DNA of 64,000 bases from Ctena decussata (GCA_963989385.1 OZ022513.1:24059928-24123927); one strand, 5' to 3'; positions 12,680 to 24,317 are shown, counted from the first letter of the stretch. Numbers and translations: made by a program. The notes: generated from the sequence alone by a model not told the origin.

Positions 12680-13330
12680 GAATGCTCACTACACCAATTC
12701 TGCATACCCAATAACAAAATAACAAGGGCTATAATTCTGCTAATATGAATCTGATGAAAAACGAACATAAATGCATTTATGAAAATTCAGCCTATTAATA
12801 TGAAATGTTCTGGAGTTATTCTTTTACTTTTAAGTGAATGTCTATTATCTATGAATGGGGAATAACTCTGTCATTAATCAATTTAGCACATCCTAACAAT
12901 AATCAGAATAATCAATTTACCAAATACTAATAACATACCAAATTTCATCTCTCTTGGTAAAACGGTTCAAAGTTGGAAAAATGCACAAAAAAAAAGACAA
13001 AGGGCCATAACTTTGTAAATAATAGGACAAATGAAATTCAAAAATCTCATGCACATCTTCAGAGCATATTGAAACATTCTGCACAATTTCAGGTCAGTCT
13101 GATACATAATGGGGCAGGAGTTGCTGGGTTAAGGTCTGAGTCAGCAAGGGCCATAACGCCATCAAAATGGCCGAACCAAAAATCAAAAACCACATGCACA
13201 TCTTCATATCATAAAAGTACAGTCTGTGAAATTTCAGATCATTCCGATGAAAGACATAGGAGGAGTTGCGGGGACAAGATTTCGGGCGGACGGACGGAAA
13301 GACAGACGGACACACACTAGAACGGACGAG
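12680..13330. mobile_element. tandem-array element with GGACGG-type end (family P-like, copy 2)
   Basis: At least two similar segments of about 150 bp can be aligned: AAGGGCCATAAC occurs near 13001 and 13147, each followed by CATGCACATCTTCA-like text. More diverged units probably lie upstream from about 12680. The array ends in a short GGACGGACGGAAAGACAGAC stretch near 13283-13310, as other array elements in the window do. No terminal repeat was identified. The plus-strand ORF across it is a by-product. Confidence 0.5.
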
Positions 13331-15497
13331 GGTCATTTCTATAGTCCCCTCCGCCTACGTCGGATGACAATTAGTTACTTAAGGTTAGGTTGGAGTAATT
13401 CAGCGCCGCCGTGCAGCAGTTTCTGTCGCTACGATATGTAACGACGTCAAACGTTCCGTTGAGAAAAAAAATAGCCGCTTCTTTGAGTAGACTACTGTAT
13501 TGTCAGTTTACTAAAAGCAAGTCGGCCGAGATCCGGGTGAAATTTAAACAAAAAACTGTCCGTAGAGAAGAAACTGAAAACTTCATACGGCAAAAAAGCG
13601 TCGTGAAATTTAATCCAGCACTGTACAATGAGCAGTCAGATCAGGGTCTACACTTTGACCACATAATTTTGCCCGGAACTTATGAGTTAACACGGTAGCA
13701 GTCAGAAAATGTGTCATTATGCCACTCACATAGCAACAGTAATGCCACATCTCAGTTATATTAAAAGTTTTAACAATGGGCCTATCGCTGTCGATGCAAT
13801 GTCGAGGTGTTTCTCTTTTTCTGCCTTTTTTATGTTTCATTCTTTCTTTATTATGTTTGTATCAAAGAGTCGTTTCACTGAATCTCCTAGACATTTAATA
13901 AGTGAATTTAAACTGCCTATAATTTTGAGAGAGAGAGAGAGAGAGTCGCCGTTGTTGGAACGCTAGGTTATAATGCAGAATGATAGGTCACTCTTTCTTG
14001 AGTCGGGTCAGGAACTGAAAAACATGACACGCTTACTACTCTCTACAAACGACATGTGTACAAGGGAATTGTTCAAATGTCTCAACATGTGGAATCCCAA
14101 CCCAAAATTGTTCGCGTCAGAGACTTGGTCACCACGGCTGCACGTAAACTATGGGCGAGGACATAATGGCAATGTTATTTATTCTCGTTTTTAACTAAAA
14201 AAGTTAGCAAAACAAGGCTTGTGCCAATTGTGAGAAAATGCGCTGCATCTGCATACACCCTGCACTTTCCCAATGATGATAATCATGAGTGACGAAAATC
14301 CTAGACAAATTTTGCCATTAGGGCTCGCTCATAACTTAAAGTTTAGAGAGCAAACACGAACTACGCATTTTTAAAAAACATTCTGCAAATGGTGAAATTT
14401 GTGGGACCAGTTTGAAAGAGCGTATTAATAAATATGAGTATCATCTGAAGTTAGAATCCAAAATTTATGATAGAAATTCCAGGATAAACATAGAAATCGC
14501 CTAGTTGGATAACAAGGGAATTTTTTAAAAATAATACATCATACTGCCTCATAGTTGTGATGGATAGTAAGATAGCCTACGAAAAGCGATAGTTGATACC
14601 TGGCGCGAAAAGTTTAGTAACGTTAACGTCACCATGCGCGACGTTAATATTTCAATAGAAAGAAACTGCAAGTCGAGCATTTTGTGCACTTTTGCTCGAA
14701 ATTTAAGTCAGCTACTTACTATTTTAATAGCTTTAATGCAAACCTCTGTCATCGGGCCATTGTTCGGTTTTGAAGAAACAAAAATGCCTTTTCTCAGAAC
14801 GAAGGAGTTTTATGAAGGAGAGATATGCAAAGAAGTGAGTTTTCCATAGAACGCCATAATAATGTCGGGAGCAAAATGAAGAAAATATCTTTTCGAGGTC
14901 AGGTATTTTGAACACGATAAGCAGTTCAGTCATTTTGTCATTCAAGTGTCCTGACTAATTTTTTTACAAGAAATGAAAGGAAAGAACTTTTGATCAGTTT
15001 CAAATCAATTGGTGTGGGTCATAGATTTCCAAAATTGTAAGAGTTCGAAAAACAAAGACAAGCTTTCAACCGTGAAGTTTTTTTTTTTTTTGTTGAGCAG
15101 ATTTTCTATCTCGCATATGTTCCATGTTCATAAGAATCTCTTTTTTGTTGAGGACTCGTTAGCTCTGAATATTTTATACATTGAAAAATATAAATTTTAT
15201 GACGTTTTAAAGGATTATTTAATGTTATTATATATGATGATTTAGGGATATTGTTACCTGAAAAAAATATAGGTTGATCTGAACAGACGTTACATGTAAT
15301 TTGTTGATGACTACATACGCATCTGTGCATGATAATAATATGCAGCTGGCTAATTAGCACCAGTTTTTATTGTCTTTGGTCCTAATGATCCTCAGTGTCG
15401 ACCATTGCACGAAACAGATTTATTACACACTATATCTGGTCGCAAATGTGCATATGCATGTGTAGAAAACGTTTAAACTAGTATTTTTACTTTTGGA
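13331..15497. other. intergenic, no supported gene
   Basis: Several short overlapping ORFs exist on both strands, but none has a recognisable domain or consistent splice context. A (GA)n tract lies at about 13927-13946 and a T-run near 15077. Confidence 0.35.
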
Positions 15498-15575
15498 AGT
15501 ATTTATACCTTAAAAATAGTTGAACTTATACAGCGTATTTATACCTTAAAATAGTTGAACTTATACAGCGTATAT
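15498..15575. repeat. 39-bp tandem duplication
   Basis: Two direct units contain TTTATACCTTAAAAATAG and TTGAACTTATACAGCGTAT. They are nearly identical apart from one A in a run. Confidence 0.85.
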
Positions 15576-15790
15576 CCAGATGAAATGGCTGGTCATGAGC
15601 CGCCTCATCTGGATCTACCCTGTCTGCCCTCTACATTTTGAATTCTAAATCTGATAGAGCCTGACCTTAACGTTTTTTACTCTTTTTCATTCATTCTTTC
15701 TTTCTTTCTTTTTTTTCTTTTTTCTTTTTTTTTTTTTTTTTTTGAAAATTTTCGGGCGTAAATTTGTCGTCTGCTTTGTTAGCGGTGGAA
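15576..15790. mobile_element. dispersed repeat, family R3, copy 1
   Basis: It shares two blocks with 37620-37775: GCCGCCTCATCTGGATCTAC-type sequence, and CGTAAATTTGTCGTCTGCTTT. Between them lies a T-rich microsatellite (about 15694-15743). A third, short and weaker copy is at about 29515-29575. The element is non-coding and its class is not determined. Confidence 0.5.
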
Positions 15791-16000
15791 GGCTAATTTA
15801 TATATGTATCGTTTTGCCATTGAAGAAAATGCATGATTTTTACATATTACAGAAAAATATACATAAATGTCTTTTAAAATGTTATGCTGCACATTATTTG
15901 CTGTATCTATGCATAAATATACTTAGCGTTGCACTTTAGGGCAAATCATTGGTTTGTATTTAAAATACTTGACAAAAGTATCTTTTTAACAAGATATTCC

Positions 16001-16330
16001 AACCTATGTAAAAACTTTATGATATACCGTAAAGAATATTATAAGTGGGCACTTAAATGTGCTAAAAAAGGCTGTTATATTTTCAAGTCGCATTTTTACG
16101 CACCAGCGTAACAACTTAGTGACATACCTTATAGACAATTATAAGGATTCACTTAAAAATGCTTAAAACCATGGCACTTTAAATCACATTTACGCACATG
16201 CGTAAAAACTTAGTGACATACCTTATTTGTAATCATAAGTAGCTCCTTAAATATGCGTAAAAGTACAGCAGTTTTAAGCGGCTGCTTAAATGTCCAAATA
16301 AGCCATGTCACAAAGCACTTTTAAGCAGGA
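16001..16330. repeat. degenerate tandem repeat, period about 100 bp
   Basis: Three or more diverged units share ACTTAGTGACATACCTTAT, TTTACGCACATGCGTAA-like and CACTTAAA/GCTTAAA segments. Divergence is high, so this is an old array. Confidence 0.6.
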
Positions 16331-17350
16331 GCTTAAATGGCTTATAAATGCGCGTTTTTTGCTGTGAAATATGTAAGATTTTATACAGATACTTGTCGAT
16401 GGTCGTGTCTAGAATTGTGTTTTGTTGCATAAATGGTCGTAAATATTGAAAAAGAATGCTGAGAAGGTCGTAAATGCGAAAAGGTAGAGCCCCTGTGAAA
16501 CATGGCTGTTTATTCTTGTAACGTATAAAGTTGGAATCTGATTTAATCGTGGTTGTAAAGAGTACTTAGTAGACCACTCGCTGATGTGTTCAGTTTTGCA
16601 AATTATAAAGGAATAAAGACTGTACATGCATGCTGCCTTCTGGCGAAGTAATAGAAACATGCAAAAATCGACGTTTTTTTTTTTTTCTTTTTTTTTTATT
16701 TCTACAAGGAAAAAAAGCAGGCTCAACAGGGTGAGTGTATATCCAGTGATAAATGTTTCTGGATAGAAAGAAATTTGACCAATACTTTGTCAGTGCAGAT
16801 ATATTTAAGAACAACTGACAGAAAATAGTTGTTTACCTGTTACGCGCAGTTTACCGCAATGAATCGAAACTAACACTTACGTGTACGTAAATTTGCCTAA
16901 ATACCGTGCTACATGTTATTTTTCAAGGTTGAACTGGTTCCTTTGGTCTTTAGTATAGATAAAGGAGAAGCGGGACTTCTATATCGGGTATATTGTGACT
17001 TTCTCGTCCGTCAACTATTACGAGGAACGTCGTTGACAAGACAGTTTTCGGTTTTGGAACGAGGGATTCTATATAAGAACAGGTGAGCCTCTTAAGATAA
17101 ACACTGAAATATTGGCTTACTTGTACGATTATATTTACACAAAATGTAATACTTTTTGTCGTCGGTCATTAGCTATGAATAGACTTCCTTGTAGACAGTC
17201 CCAGTTGAAGGACAAACCAAGCACACTCGAACGGACCTGAGTTGTGTTCTTGATTGAAGACTAAAGCAAATTCGATGTTGAAGGACCTTATTTTCCGGCA
17301 TGTTGCGGCTTTTTTAACAATATTGGCCTCACTATCATTAACACAGATGC

Positions 17351-17400
<50 letters not shown>

Positions 17401-17526
17401 GAGGAGAAATAGGAGGTCAATTATCCGACATATGTAAGAACGGTAAATTTGAACAACTTTCTTAACTGTAAAGCGGTGACCTATCATGAACAGTAAAAGA
17501 CAATGATGTGTACTTTTATGGAATTT
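16331..17526. other. upstream region of the TRIM-like gene
   Basis: No coding exon was recognised. It contains T-rich tracts near 16673-16699 and a (TC)n microsatellite at about 17353-17398. It could hold the promoter and 5' untranslated exon of the gene at 18214, because that gene's ATG follows a splice-acceptor-like sequence. Confidence 0.35.
17069..17076 (+). promoter_or_regulatory. possible TATA box for the TRIM-like gene
   Basis: CTATATAAGAAC near 17069 is a good TATA-type sequence. It lies about 1.1 kb upstream of the start codon and on the coding strand. There is no independent evidence of transcription start here, and such sequences occur by chance in AT-rich DNA. Confidence 0.2.
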
Positions 17527-18190
17527 CCGTTTTACTATTTATTCCCTATTTATAGATATCCATAATTATTTAAGGCTATCCATAATTCAAAATAGTGCTA
17601 CATTGGTAGTTCAAATAAATGATATCTATAATAATTTATGGATATCCATATTTTATGGATATCCATAATTCGAATAATTTATGCATATCACGGATTCGAA
17701 ACATGGATATCACTAATTCGATTTATGAATATCAATAATATGAATTATAAATATCAGTAACTCTGCCCATTTGTGGATACTAATTCAAATTATGGATATC
17801 AATAATTCAAATTAGTGATATCCATTTATCATTTAGAATATTGGATTTGCATAATTCAAATTAGTTCAATAATTCAGGTTGTTTATGGATATCACTAATT
17901 AGAATTATGGCTATCTTTAATTCGTCTTCGCAAATAAAAGTTTAAATAGGATTACTCTTCGGTGATTTATAGATATCCATAATTCAGCCCATTCTATTGA
18001 GCTCACTAATTCAAATTATTGGTATCCATAATTCGAATTAGTGATATCAATAATTCGAATGATGGATATCCATTATTCGAATTAGTGATATCAATAAATG
18101 AGCTGACATATGGGTATGACTTATTCGAATAAAGGACGTCCGTAAATCAAATTATGGATATCTATAAATAGGGAAGAAATAGTAAAACGG
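17527..18190. mobile_element. foldback element made of GGATATCC-type repeats
   Basis: The two ends are inverted copies over about 40 bp with one visible mismatch (CCGTTTTACTATTTATTCCC at the left; its near-inverse at the right). The interior is a degenerate string of TATGGATATCCATAATTC-type units in both orientations, each itself partly palindromic. There is no coding capacity and no obvious target duplication. It lies in what is probably a 5' intron and ends 23 bp before the TRIM-like start codon. Confidence 0.75.
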
Positions 18191-18202
18191 CACATCATAT
18201 AT

Positions 18203-18212
18203 TTATTTCTAG
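18203..18212 (+). other. probable 3' splice site before the TRIM-like ATG
   Basis: TTTATTTCTAG ends at 18212, one base before the ATG at 18214. A 5' untranslated exon spliced to a single coding exon is common in invertebrate TRIM-like genes. This explains the lack of an adjacent promoter, but it is only a sequence-based guess. Confidence 0.45.
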
Positions 18213-18213
18213 G

Positions 18214-20040
18214 ATGGCAGATAGCTTGGACGAAAAACATGGAACATCCGACGAATACGTCGACCCTTACTGTGACCCCTGCTTTGAAGGAAAGGGACTC
18301 AACGTCAAGGTGTGCGGATATTGTAAAGACTGCTTTCAATTCTTATGCTCTGATTGCCATGTATTCCACGGAAAATTCCAAGTAGCCAAAAGTCATATTA
18401 TTTTGCAAGGGTCCAGCATGCCACAGTCCCAGGCTGATAAATCCCCAAAGTTTCAACACTGTGATGAACATCCAGCGTTAGTGAAAGACCATTTTTGTGG
18501 TGAACATAAGAAAATGATTTGCTCTTCGTGTTCTTCCAATCATGTAAACTGTATTGTCCAAAGTATAGAAGACGTCTGTAAAAATATTAGCTCGTCAGAA
18601 ACGGATTCACTGTATGATACTGTCAAAGATTTACAGGATCAAATGAGACAAGTCATGCTTTCAGTAGAAACAAACATTAAGAAAATAAAAGAACAGAAGA
18701 AATCAATGTTGAAGGAAGCACAAAATTTATATGATAAGGTTATTTCAAAGGTGAACAAACTGTACAAAGACATACAATCTGATATTGAGGCCAAGTGTCA
18801 GTCCCAGATATTGCTAATGTCTCAGCACCAAGAGAAAATCAATGCAATGATAGCCAAGCTTGAGTCTTCTCTAACCGATATAGAAAAGTTCCAAGGAAAA
18901 TCTATTGACACGAAATTATTCCTCAAGCTACAAGAAAATGTTACTGACACAAATCAAACCACTGGCGAGTTCAGAAGTGTAAATCAAACATTGCTTTTGG
19001 AGGATCTGTCATTTAATCCAAGCAAAACTATCCAAGAATTTCTGTCTGGATCATTTACCCTAGGTTCCGTGTCGAAGTCACACACAAAACAAAGTACTAA
19101 TATCGCGGTTAATGATGTAGTATTTCCCTCTTCTCTACAACCACCAAACATTGCCAATGCAGCGCCACAACAGCAGTCCCATGGACATGTATCAGGAGCC
19201 ACCGGGTTGAAGATAAGACCAGTGTCACAGATTAAAGCTAGTAAGCAAAGTGAGTACAAGGTAAAGATCAAGCGGGATAAGGAAAATTGTTACATTACCG
19301 GTATGGCAATAACAAAGTATGGCAGAATACTTATGGCTGATTATAGTAACTATAAAGTTAAATTGTTCTCTTCTGACATGAAGTTCTTGTCCTGTGTCTC
19401 AGTTCCTGACCAACCCTGGGATATAGCTGTGATCAGTGACACGGAAGCTGTTGTAACTACTTTCACCACGTCACTGGTCTTACTGATGGTCTCTGGTGAG
19501 CAGCTACATATCAAGGCTACAACCAAAGTACCATACGATGTACGAGGTATAACCAAATATAACAATAAACTGTTCATTTCTTCAGGCAGTCCCACTTCCT
19601 CTGTGAAGTTGATTGACCAGTCTGGTAAGGTGTACTGGTCAGTGTCCTCTGATCAACAGGGGCAGTCACTGTTTAATTGTCCTTGGTATTTGACCAGCCA
19701 TGATGAAGGAAGATCATCCACCATGATAGTAACAGACTGGGGTAACTTCACGTTGACGTTGTTGAATGGTGAGACTGGTGATGTTATCACTAGACGTAAG
19801 TTGCAGGAGAAGAGGCCCAGAGGTGTAACCACTGACACTGCGGGTAACGTCTACGTCTGTTACGGCTGGACACATGAAGTATCAGTACTCTTAGGAGACT
19901 TGTCTGAGGAAAAGATTTTACTGTCTAGACAGGACGGTCTGAGTGGTAGCCCACGAGCCATTGTCTATGATGATAAAACTCAACAACTTCTCATAGCTTA
20001 CGAAATCAATAACATTATCGACAGTTTTAAATTGTCATAA
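18214..20040 (+). CDS. B-box / coiled-coil / beta-propeller protein (TRIM-like, no RING)
   Basis: This is a 608-aa protein encoded in one uninterrupted exon. An N-terminal B-box-1-type zinc site is formed by C20, C23, C37, C40, C45, C48, H52 and H61. A second B-box (C83, H86, C95, H98, C103, C106, H110 and probably C113) follows. Residues about 120-260 are rich in K, E, Q and L and should form the TRIM coiled coil. A polar linker runs to about 340. The last ~260 residues carry repeated hydrophobic blade-like segments (for example ITGMAITKYGRILMADYSN, then RGVTTDTAGNVYVCY), typical of the NHL-like beta-propeller in TRIM2/3/71-type proteins. No RING finger precedes the B-boxes, so ubiquitin-ligase activity cannot be assumed. 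Proteins of this layout are abundant in bivalves and usually have no assigned function. The first ATG is used because it follows a splice-acceptor-like AG and precedes the B-box. Confidence 0.9.
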   Translation: MADSLDEKHGTSDEYVDPYCDPCFEGKGLNVKVCGYCKDCFQFLCSDCHVFHGKFQVAKSHIILQGSSMPQSQADKSPKFQHCDEHPALVKDHFCGEHKKMICSSCSSNHVNCIVQSIEDVCKNISSSETDSLYDTVKDLQDQMRQVMLSVETNIKKIKEQKKSMLKEAQNLYDKVISKVNKLYKDIQSDIEAKCQSQILLMSQHQEKINAMIAKLESSLTDIEKFQGKSIDTKLFLKLQENVTDTNQTTGEFRSVNQTLLLEDLSFNPSKTIQEFLSGSFTLGSVSKSHTKQSTNIAVNDVVFPSSLQPPNIANAAPQQQSHGHVSGATGLKIRPVSQIKASKQSEYKVKIKRDKENCYITGMAITKYGRILMADYSNYKVKLFSSDMKFLSCVSVPDQPWDIAVISDTEAVVTTFTTSLVLLMVSGEQLHIKATTKVPYDVRGITKYNNKLFISSGSPTSSVKLIDQSGKVYWSVSSDQQGQSLFNCPWYLTSHDEGRSSTMIVTDWGNFTLTLLNGETGDVITRRKLQEKRPRGVTTDTAGNVYVCYGWTHEVSVLLGDLSEEKILLSRQDGLSGSPRAIVYDDKTQQLLIAYEINNIIDSFKLS

Positions 20041-20488
20041 CTGTTGTATTGATCTACTTGATTTAGGGGAAGCACTGACTTTTGGCTATCTATCAAGGAC
20101 ACACATAGTTCAATGTGTAATATATTTTACAATCAATAGATATTAAGACAGAAATAGACACAGCTGAGTCATGAGAAGAAACACTTAAGTCATTGTTCGA
20201 AAAAGGAAGGCACAGATCAGACTGCGCACATGCGCAGTCTGAACCGAGCCTTTCTTGTTCGGATAAATACTAATTGAACTTTTCATACATAATGAGTCAA
20301 AGATTTCAACCAGTCTGCGCGGAAGTGCAGTTTGTTTAATATGATTTCTGTCTGTTTGCATGTGACATTTATGTTCTTGGCAACGTGGCGTGAAAAGATA
20401 TAGTTGTGCTAATATTTGTAAATAACTTGGTTGACCATCAGTTTGCTTCCTGTGATTGGTGAGTTTTTTGTGAGTTCCCATAATGCCT
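20041..20488. other. 3' flank of the TRIM-like gene
   Basis: No canonical AATAAA is seen close to the stop. The nearest one on this strand is near 20699, inside the dispersed repeat. At about 20219-20242 there is an 11-bp perfect inverted repeat with a 2-base loop (CAGACTGCGCA and its inverse) rich in TGCGCA. No gene was recognised. Confidence 0.4.
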
Positions 20489-20702
20489 TTTGGTCAATTG
20501 TGACGTGACGTCGTTCTGCGGTTAGGATTCTGTATGCCGTCATTTGGCGTACTGGAAGTGACGTCAAGCCATCATTGTCTCTCATATCATAACAATTTTT
20601 CAAAGTGGTGGTTTAGTCATTTAGTTGTCTGTATAAATTAAATTTGTTTCTTGAAAAAGGCCAAGTGGCCGAAAATTCGAAAAAGAGTGACTGATGAAAT
20701 AA
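20489..20702 (+). mobile_element. dispersed repeat, family R1, copy 2
   Basis: This is the inverse-orientation relative of 7659-7873, sharing the GGCCAAGTGGCC palindrome and TGACGT-type sites. It ends in GAAATAAATT, so it might supply the polyadenylation signal of the TRIM-like gene about 660 bp upstream. Confidence 0.6.
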
Positions 20703-21829
20703 ATTAGAGGAATTTAATTCCCAGTGGAATATTTTATTCAAGAGTAAAACATTATTTTTAAGTTCAGATATGTTTCGTTTTTGCCAATTTTGGTCTTAAT
20801 GCACACCACACTTTTGACCAAACTTAGTCTGAAGAAACCAGCCGTTAAATTTCAAAGGATCTACCTTTTCGGAATGTGTTTATTCAAATGACGCAAAAGG
20901 TTTTGGTAAAATAGAAAAGCAAATCTAATCATATCTGCAACGCTAAGACATCTTCTCGTGAATGCAATTATGGAGGAGCGGACTTTTACCTGAAATTCAT
21001 ATGAAGGTCCCTGGCAAGCTGTGATTAATTAGAACCATCCCTTGCATAGTGGACTATTTTTCTATTTATAGAGCAACAAATGTAATTCAAAGAGGGAGAG
21101 AAAGCTAGTTATGTGAAAAGTGTTCTTTTGTGCTCCCAGTTTACCAATACTACACCAGAACAGGGAAGTGTAAAAGACATGTCTTTAACACTTCCCTGAC
21201 AAGAATAACTTTCATCTTCAATGATATTCAAGTAAGTCCAGACTTTGATATGACACATTGTGTCATATCTTTCTTGTTTATATGTATACTTAAGTCCAGT
21301 TTTCAACGATGGCCCCCAGTAAGTTAAAGGGAAAGAATCTATAACTCGCACCTCTGACACCGAGTACCACCTGGCATCGAGTCTGTCTGTTCATTCCAAG
21401 TCAAAGAAGAGAGTTTGAAGTGTCGAAGTATTGATTTACGTTCCCTTAATTTTGACGTCTGAAGATAGTGCAACTTAAACCAAATAATCTTCAAACGCTG
21501 TTATATATACTTCAACTTAGAACCAATTTAAACTGTATACTTCGTCTATAAATCAATTCGTAACGGCGTGCAATGTAGTCGTAATTTGCAGCTTCGTAAT
21601 TCGAGAAGCCATTCGGGTGATTTAAATGGAACGCTTATAGCCCACGACTATCAGAACAGGTTGCATTCTCTATGAAGTTCTACCTTTGTAAGGATCAATC
21701 TATCAAGACAGAGCAAGTACAGATCAACGTTTGTATGTGCGCAGACTGTTTGAAATGTTTCCCGTTCAGATCAACAGTCTATGGATCAGAAGCCAAAGTG
21801 ATGGTGGTGGTGGTGCTGAGGAGCATATG
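20703..21829. other. intergenic with two strong palindromes
   Basis: No gene was supported. A 38-bp near-perfect palindrome without a loop lies at 21161-21198 (half-site CAGGGAAGTGTAAAAGACA, one mismatch). A 23-bp one lies at 21247-21269 (GATATGACACA and its inverse around one base). Confidence 0.5.
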
Positions 21830-22203
21830 AGCATATACCGTATAAAATATTATTTTCGCTGTGTTCCATTTTTCGTGGTATTTCGCGGTCACTTAGAAAC
21901 CGCGAATATTAAAATAGCAAAATAATTTCCTGTTTCTTACAAAGTATCTTCTGTAGACACAGTGTTCATATATTTTGTTTCTGTTTGCTTCGGTAATTGC
22001 TGGTACTTTTCACTTGTGCCAGTTCTTTCATTAACCTGCGGCAGGGCCGCAGGTTAGTGAACGAATTGGCTCAAGTGTAAAAGAAGTAGTTTTGCTTGTA
22101 ACTAACCGCGAAAATTAAAAATCGCGAAAATTAATGCTTATGTTTTTGACCCTTAACCGCGAAATTTTGAACCCGCGAAAATTACCGCATATACGGTACT
22201 AGT
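21830..22203. mobile_element. foldback MITE-like element with central hairpin
   Basis: The ends are imperfect inverted copies (CATATACCGTATAAA at the left; CCGCATATACGGTA at the right), with internal AACCGCGAAAATTA-type repeats. The centre (about 22003-22088) is a strong imperfect hairpin, with stems around TTAACCTGCGG and CCGCAGGTTA. No coding capacity. Confidence 0.6.
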
Positions 22204-22575
22204 CAAAATAAGTTCCACCGCATTATCTTGAGCATCATATTCTGAAACGGTAACATAAAGAATGAAGTAAAAGAGCCATTTTAGTACTGGCATGCCATTT
22301 TTGTATTGCTAATTTTCCGACATTTCTCACGAAACAAACTCCCTTTTTCTTTTAGTTTTACTCTTATTTTCTGATCTGTTCCTCTTGGACACATTTTTGG
22401 ATTCGAATGTTAATTATATTGAAGAAAATGGAAATTCAAAACGGATTTAATGACAATTTCGCAATTCAAAATTAATTTCAACGATTAGGCAGAAAAGCCA
22501 AATAATTCTTTTGCAGTGGTATTGCCATCAGCATTTCAAAACCTGTTATACTTTTTGCAATAAATTTAAACGTAT

Positions 22576-22697
22576 CTATACAAAATTTAATACGACAGAC
22601 GCGCGGTTCTGTATTTATCTTCTTCAGTGTCACAAAGCCCCAAAAGTTTGAAAGAAAAGAGATGATGCGCAGGTCTCAGCAGGCAACGAGCATCCCT
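22576..22697 (+). repeat. direct repeat R4, copy 1
   Basis: About 120 bp are repeated at 24534-24655. The last ~57 bp, from AAAAGTTTGAAAGAAAAGAG to GCAACGAGCATCCCT, are identical. The repeats flank a 1.36-kb inverted-repeat element. Function unknown. Confidence 0.8.
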
Positions 22698-22958
22698 CTC
22701 CGAACCACAATTACTGTCGCATTCCGGCCGCGGGAAACGTTAGCTGCAGACATCAGGTAAGAGACGCCTATGTATTAACCCGCGAGCGCAGGCGTCCCCC
22801 ATTGAGCCACCTCAACCCCTGTGTCTCGAGAAAGGCGACAGACGAGGGCATCAGGAAAAAGATGTCCTACGCAGCAAGAACCCATATAAAGCCAAAAGAT
22901 CTCAAAATAATGGAAGTCAAACTCCGCTAAGATTCATGTCGCTATGACAAGTCAGTCT
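22698..22958 (+). other. GC-richer segment downstream of R4 copy 1
   Basis: This stretch is richer in CG dinucleotides than its surroundings and contains CAGGTAAGAG at about 22754, a strong donor-like sequence. It might be an exon of a non-coding or unrecognised gene, or part of a repeat. No open frame of useful length is present. Confidence 0.2.
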
Positions 22959-22960
22959 TA

Positions 22961-24317
22961 CAGGGTGTTAAGAAAGTTCATAGACATTATTTTAACTTAA
23001 ACTGAAAGCTTAATGATGGCATAATTTTGGCAAAACTTTGTAAGTGTGATATAGGAAGCACTACCAAAGATATGCAACATATAAATTCTTTTTCGATTTA
23101 AAAATGACGAGAAAATTTAAATTGCCATGGACACACCCTCTACAGGGCTGACTAATGGTGAAGACGAAATTTGGATTTGCATTAAAGATCAGCATCTTAA
23201 GAGCTTGGATTTCCAAAACTAAAAGATATATTTAAAGATGTAAAAGTACTGGTATTGCAGGAAATATTTTCGGATTTTTTTTATTTAGTTTTTATTATTT
23301 TCCAACGGTTAGCTACGGAATTTCTAAATCATAAGGGTGTCCCTATTTTCAATTGCAACTTTAAATTTTAGGGGGTAGGGATAGAATCTATATCAGTATT
23401 TGTTAACACAGAGGCATTCTATATTTTTTTTAGTCTTTTGTTATAAGATTTGTTCTAACATCGAGCACAAACATTTGATCCGAATTTTGTTTTTATATTT
23501 TTTTGCAAAATTACTCTTAACAAATTACTCTTTAGAAGTAATTTCAGATTCATTTTTAATTGACTTTTGCATTGTTGTTTTGAAACAAAGTAGGTAAGAA
23601 TATGGCATTGTTTAGGAAACTTTTAAAATACTTTATACTGGGGTACAAACCCCCTGTAATTAACGAATTTGCTTGTCATTTAGATGCGCTATTGAATTAG
23701 AAATGCTATTCTATCAACACATTTGCATTATTTGACTTTTGGGAGGTAAAATTTCAAATATATAACAATTTACAGATAAACCAAAAATATTTAGAAATTT
23801 TATTCTTGTCTCCCTTCCCTCTAAGACCTACTCCATGATATAAATGCTTTGTGTCAACTTATGATTTCAAGTTTCATTTCAGATGTTACTTCATTACCCC
23901 TACCCCCTTTGCAAAATTTTAATGCTTCATCTGCTTTTTCATGTCAATGGAATATCTGTCAAAATGTGCATGTTGTCAATGATTCCTTACAAACTATAAC
24001 TAATGAAATACAGCTTGGCTTAGTCTCTATCATTCAAGTTAGTTTTAAAATAATGATGCACTAAGGGATAAGAATAAACAACAGTTTAATATGGCACACC
24101 TATATGCGTAAAATCCATAATAAAAAGCAGGCCACATTGACACATTGAGTACGAACTGCTAATTTTATTACAGAAAAGTGCGGTCGTAAAGGTTCCACAT
24201 TGTGGATCTTTTAATATTGAATAGTTCTTGAAACCTGTAAAGTTTTAAGATTTAATGAATGTTACTTCTGCAGTTATAAGCAATATTGTAATGTCTTCGT
24301 ACTTTCTTAACACCCTG
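22961..24317. mobile_element. TA-flanked terminal-inverted-repeat element, 1357 bp, non-coding
   Basis: The ends are exact inverted copies over 17 bp (CAGGGTGTTAAGAAAGT and its inverse). TA lies on both sides, at 22959-22960 and 24318-24319. A TA duplication with this size is typical of the Tc1/mariner superfamily. However, the interior is AT-rich and has no ORF above about 71 codons and no transposase motif, so this copy is a non-autonomous derivative or a fully decayed one. Confidence 0.8.

Noticed and set aside
20660..20702. CTGATGA with nearby GAAA, as in a hammerhead ribozyme core
   Set aside because: The GAAA box and the three stems are not in the required order around it, so no ribozyme fold can be drawn.
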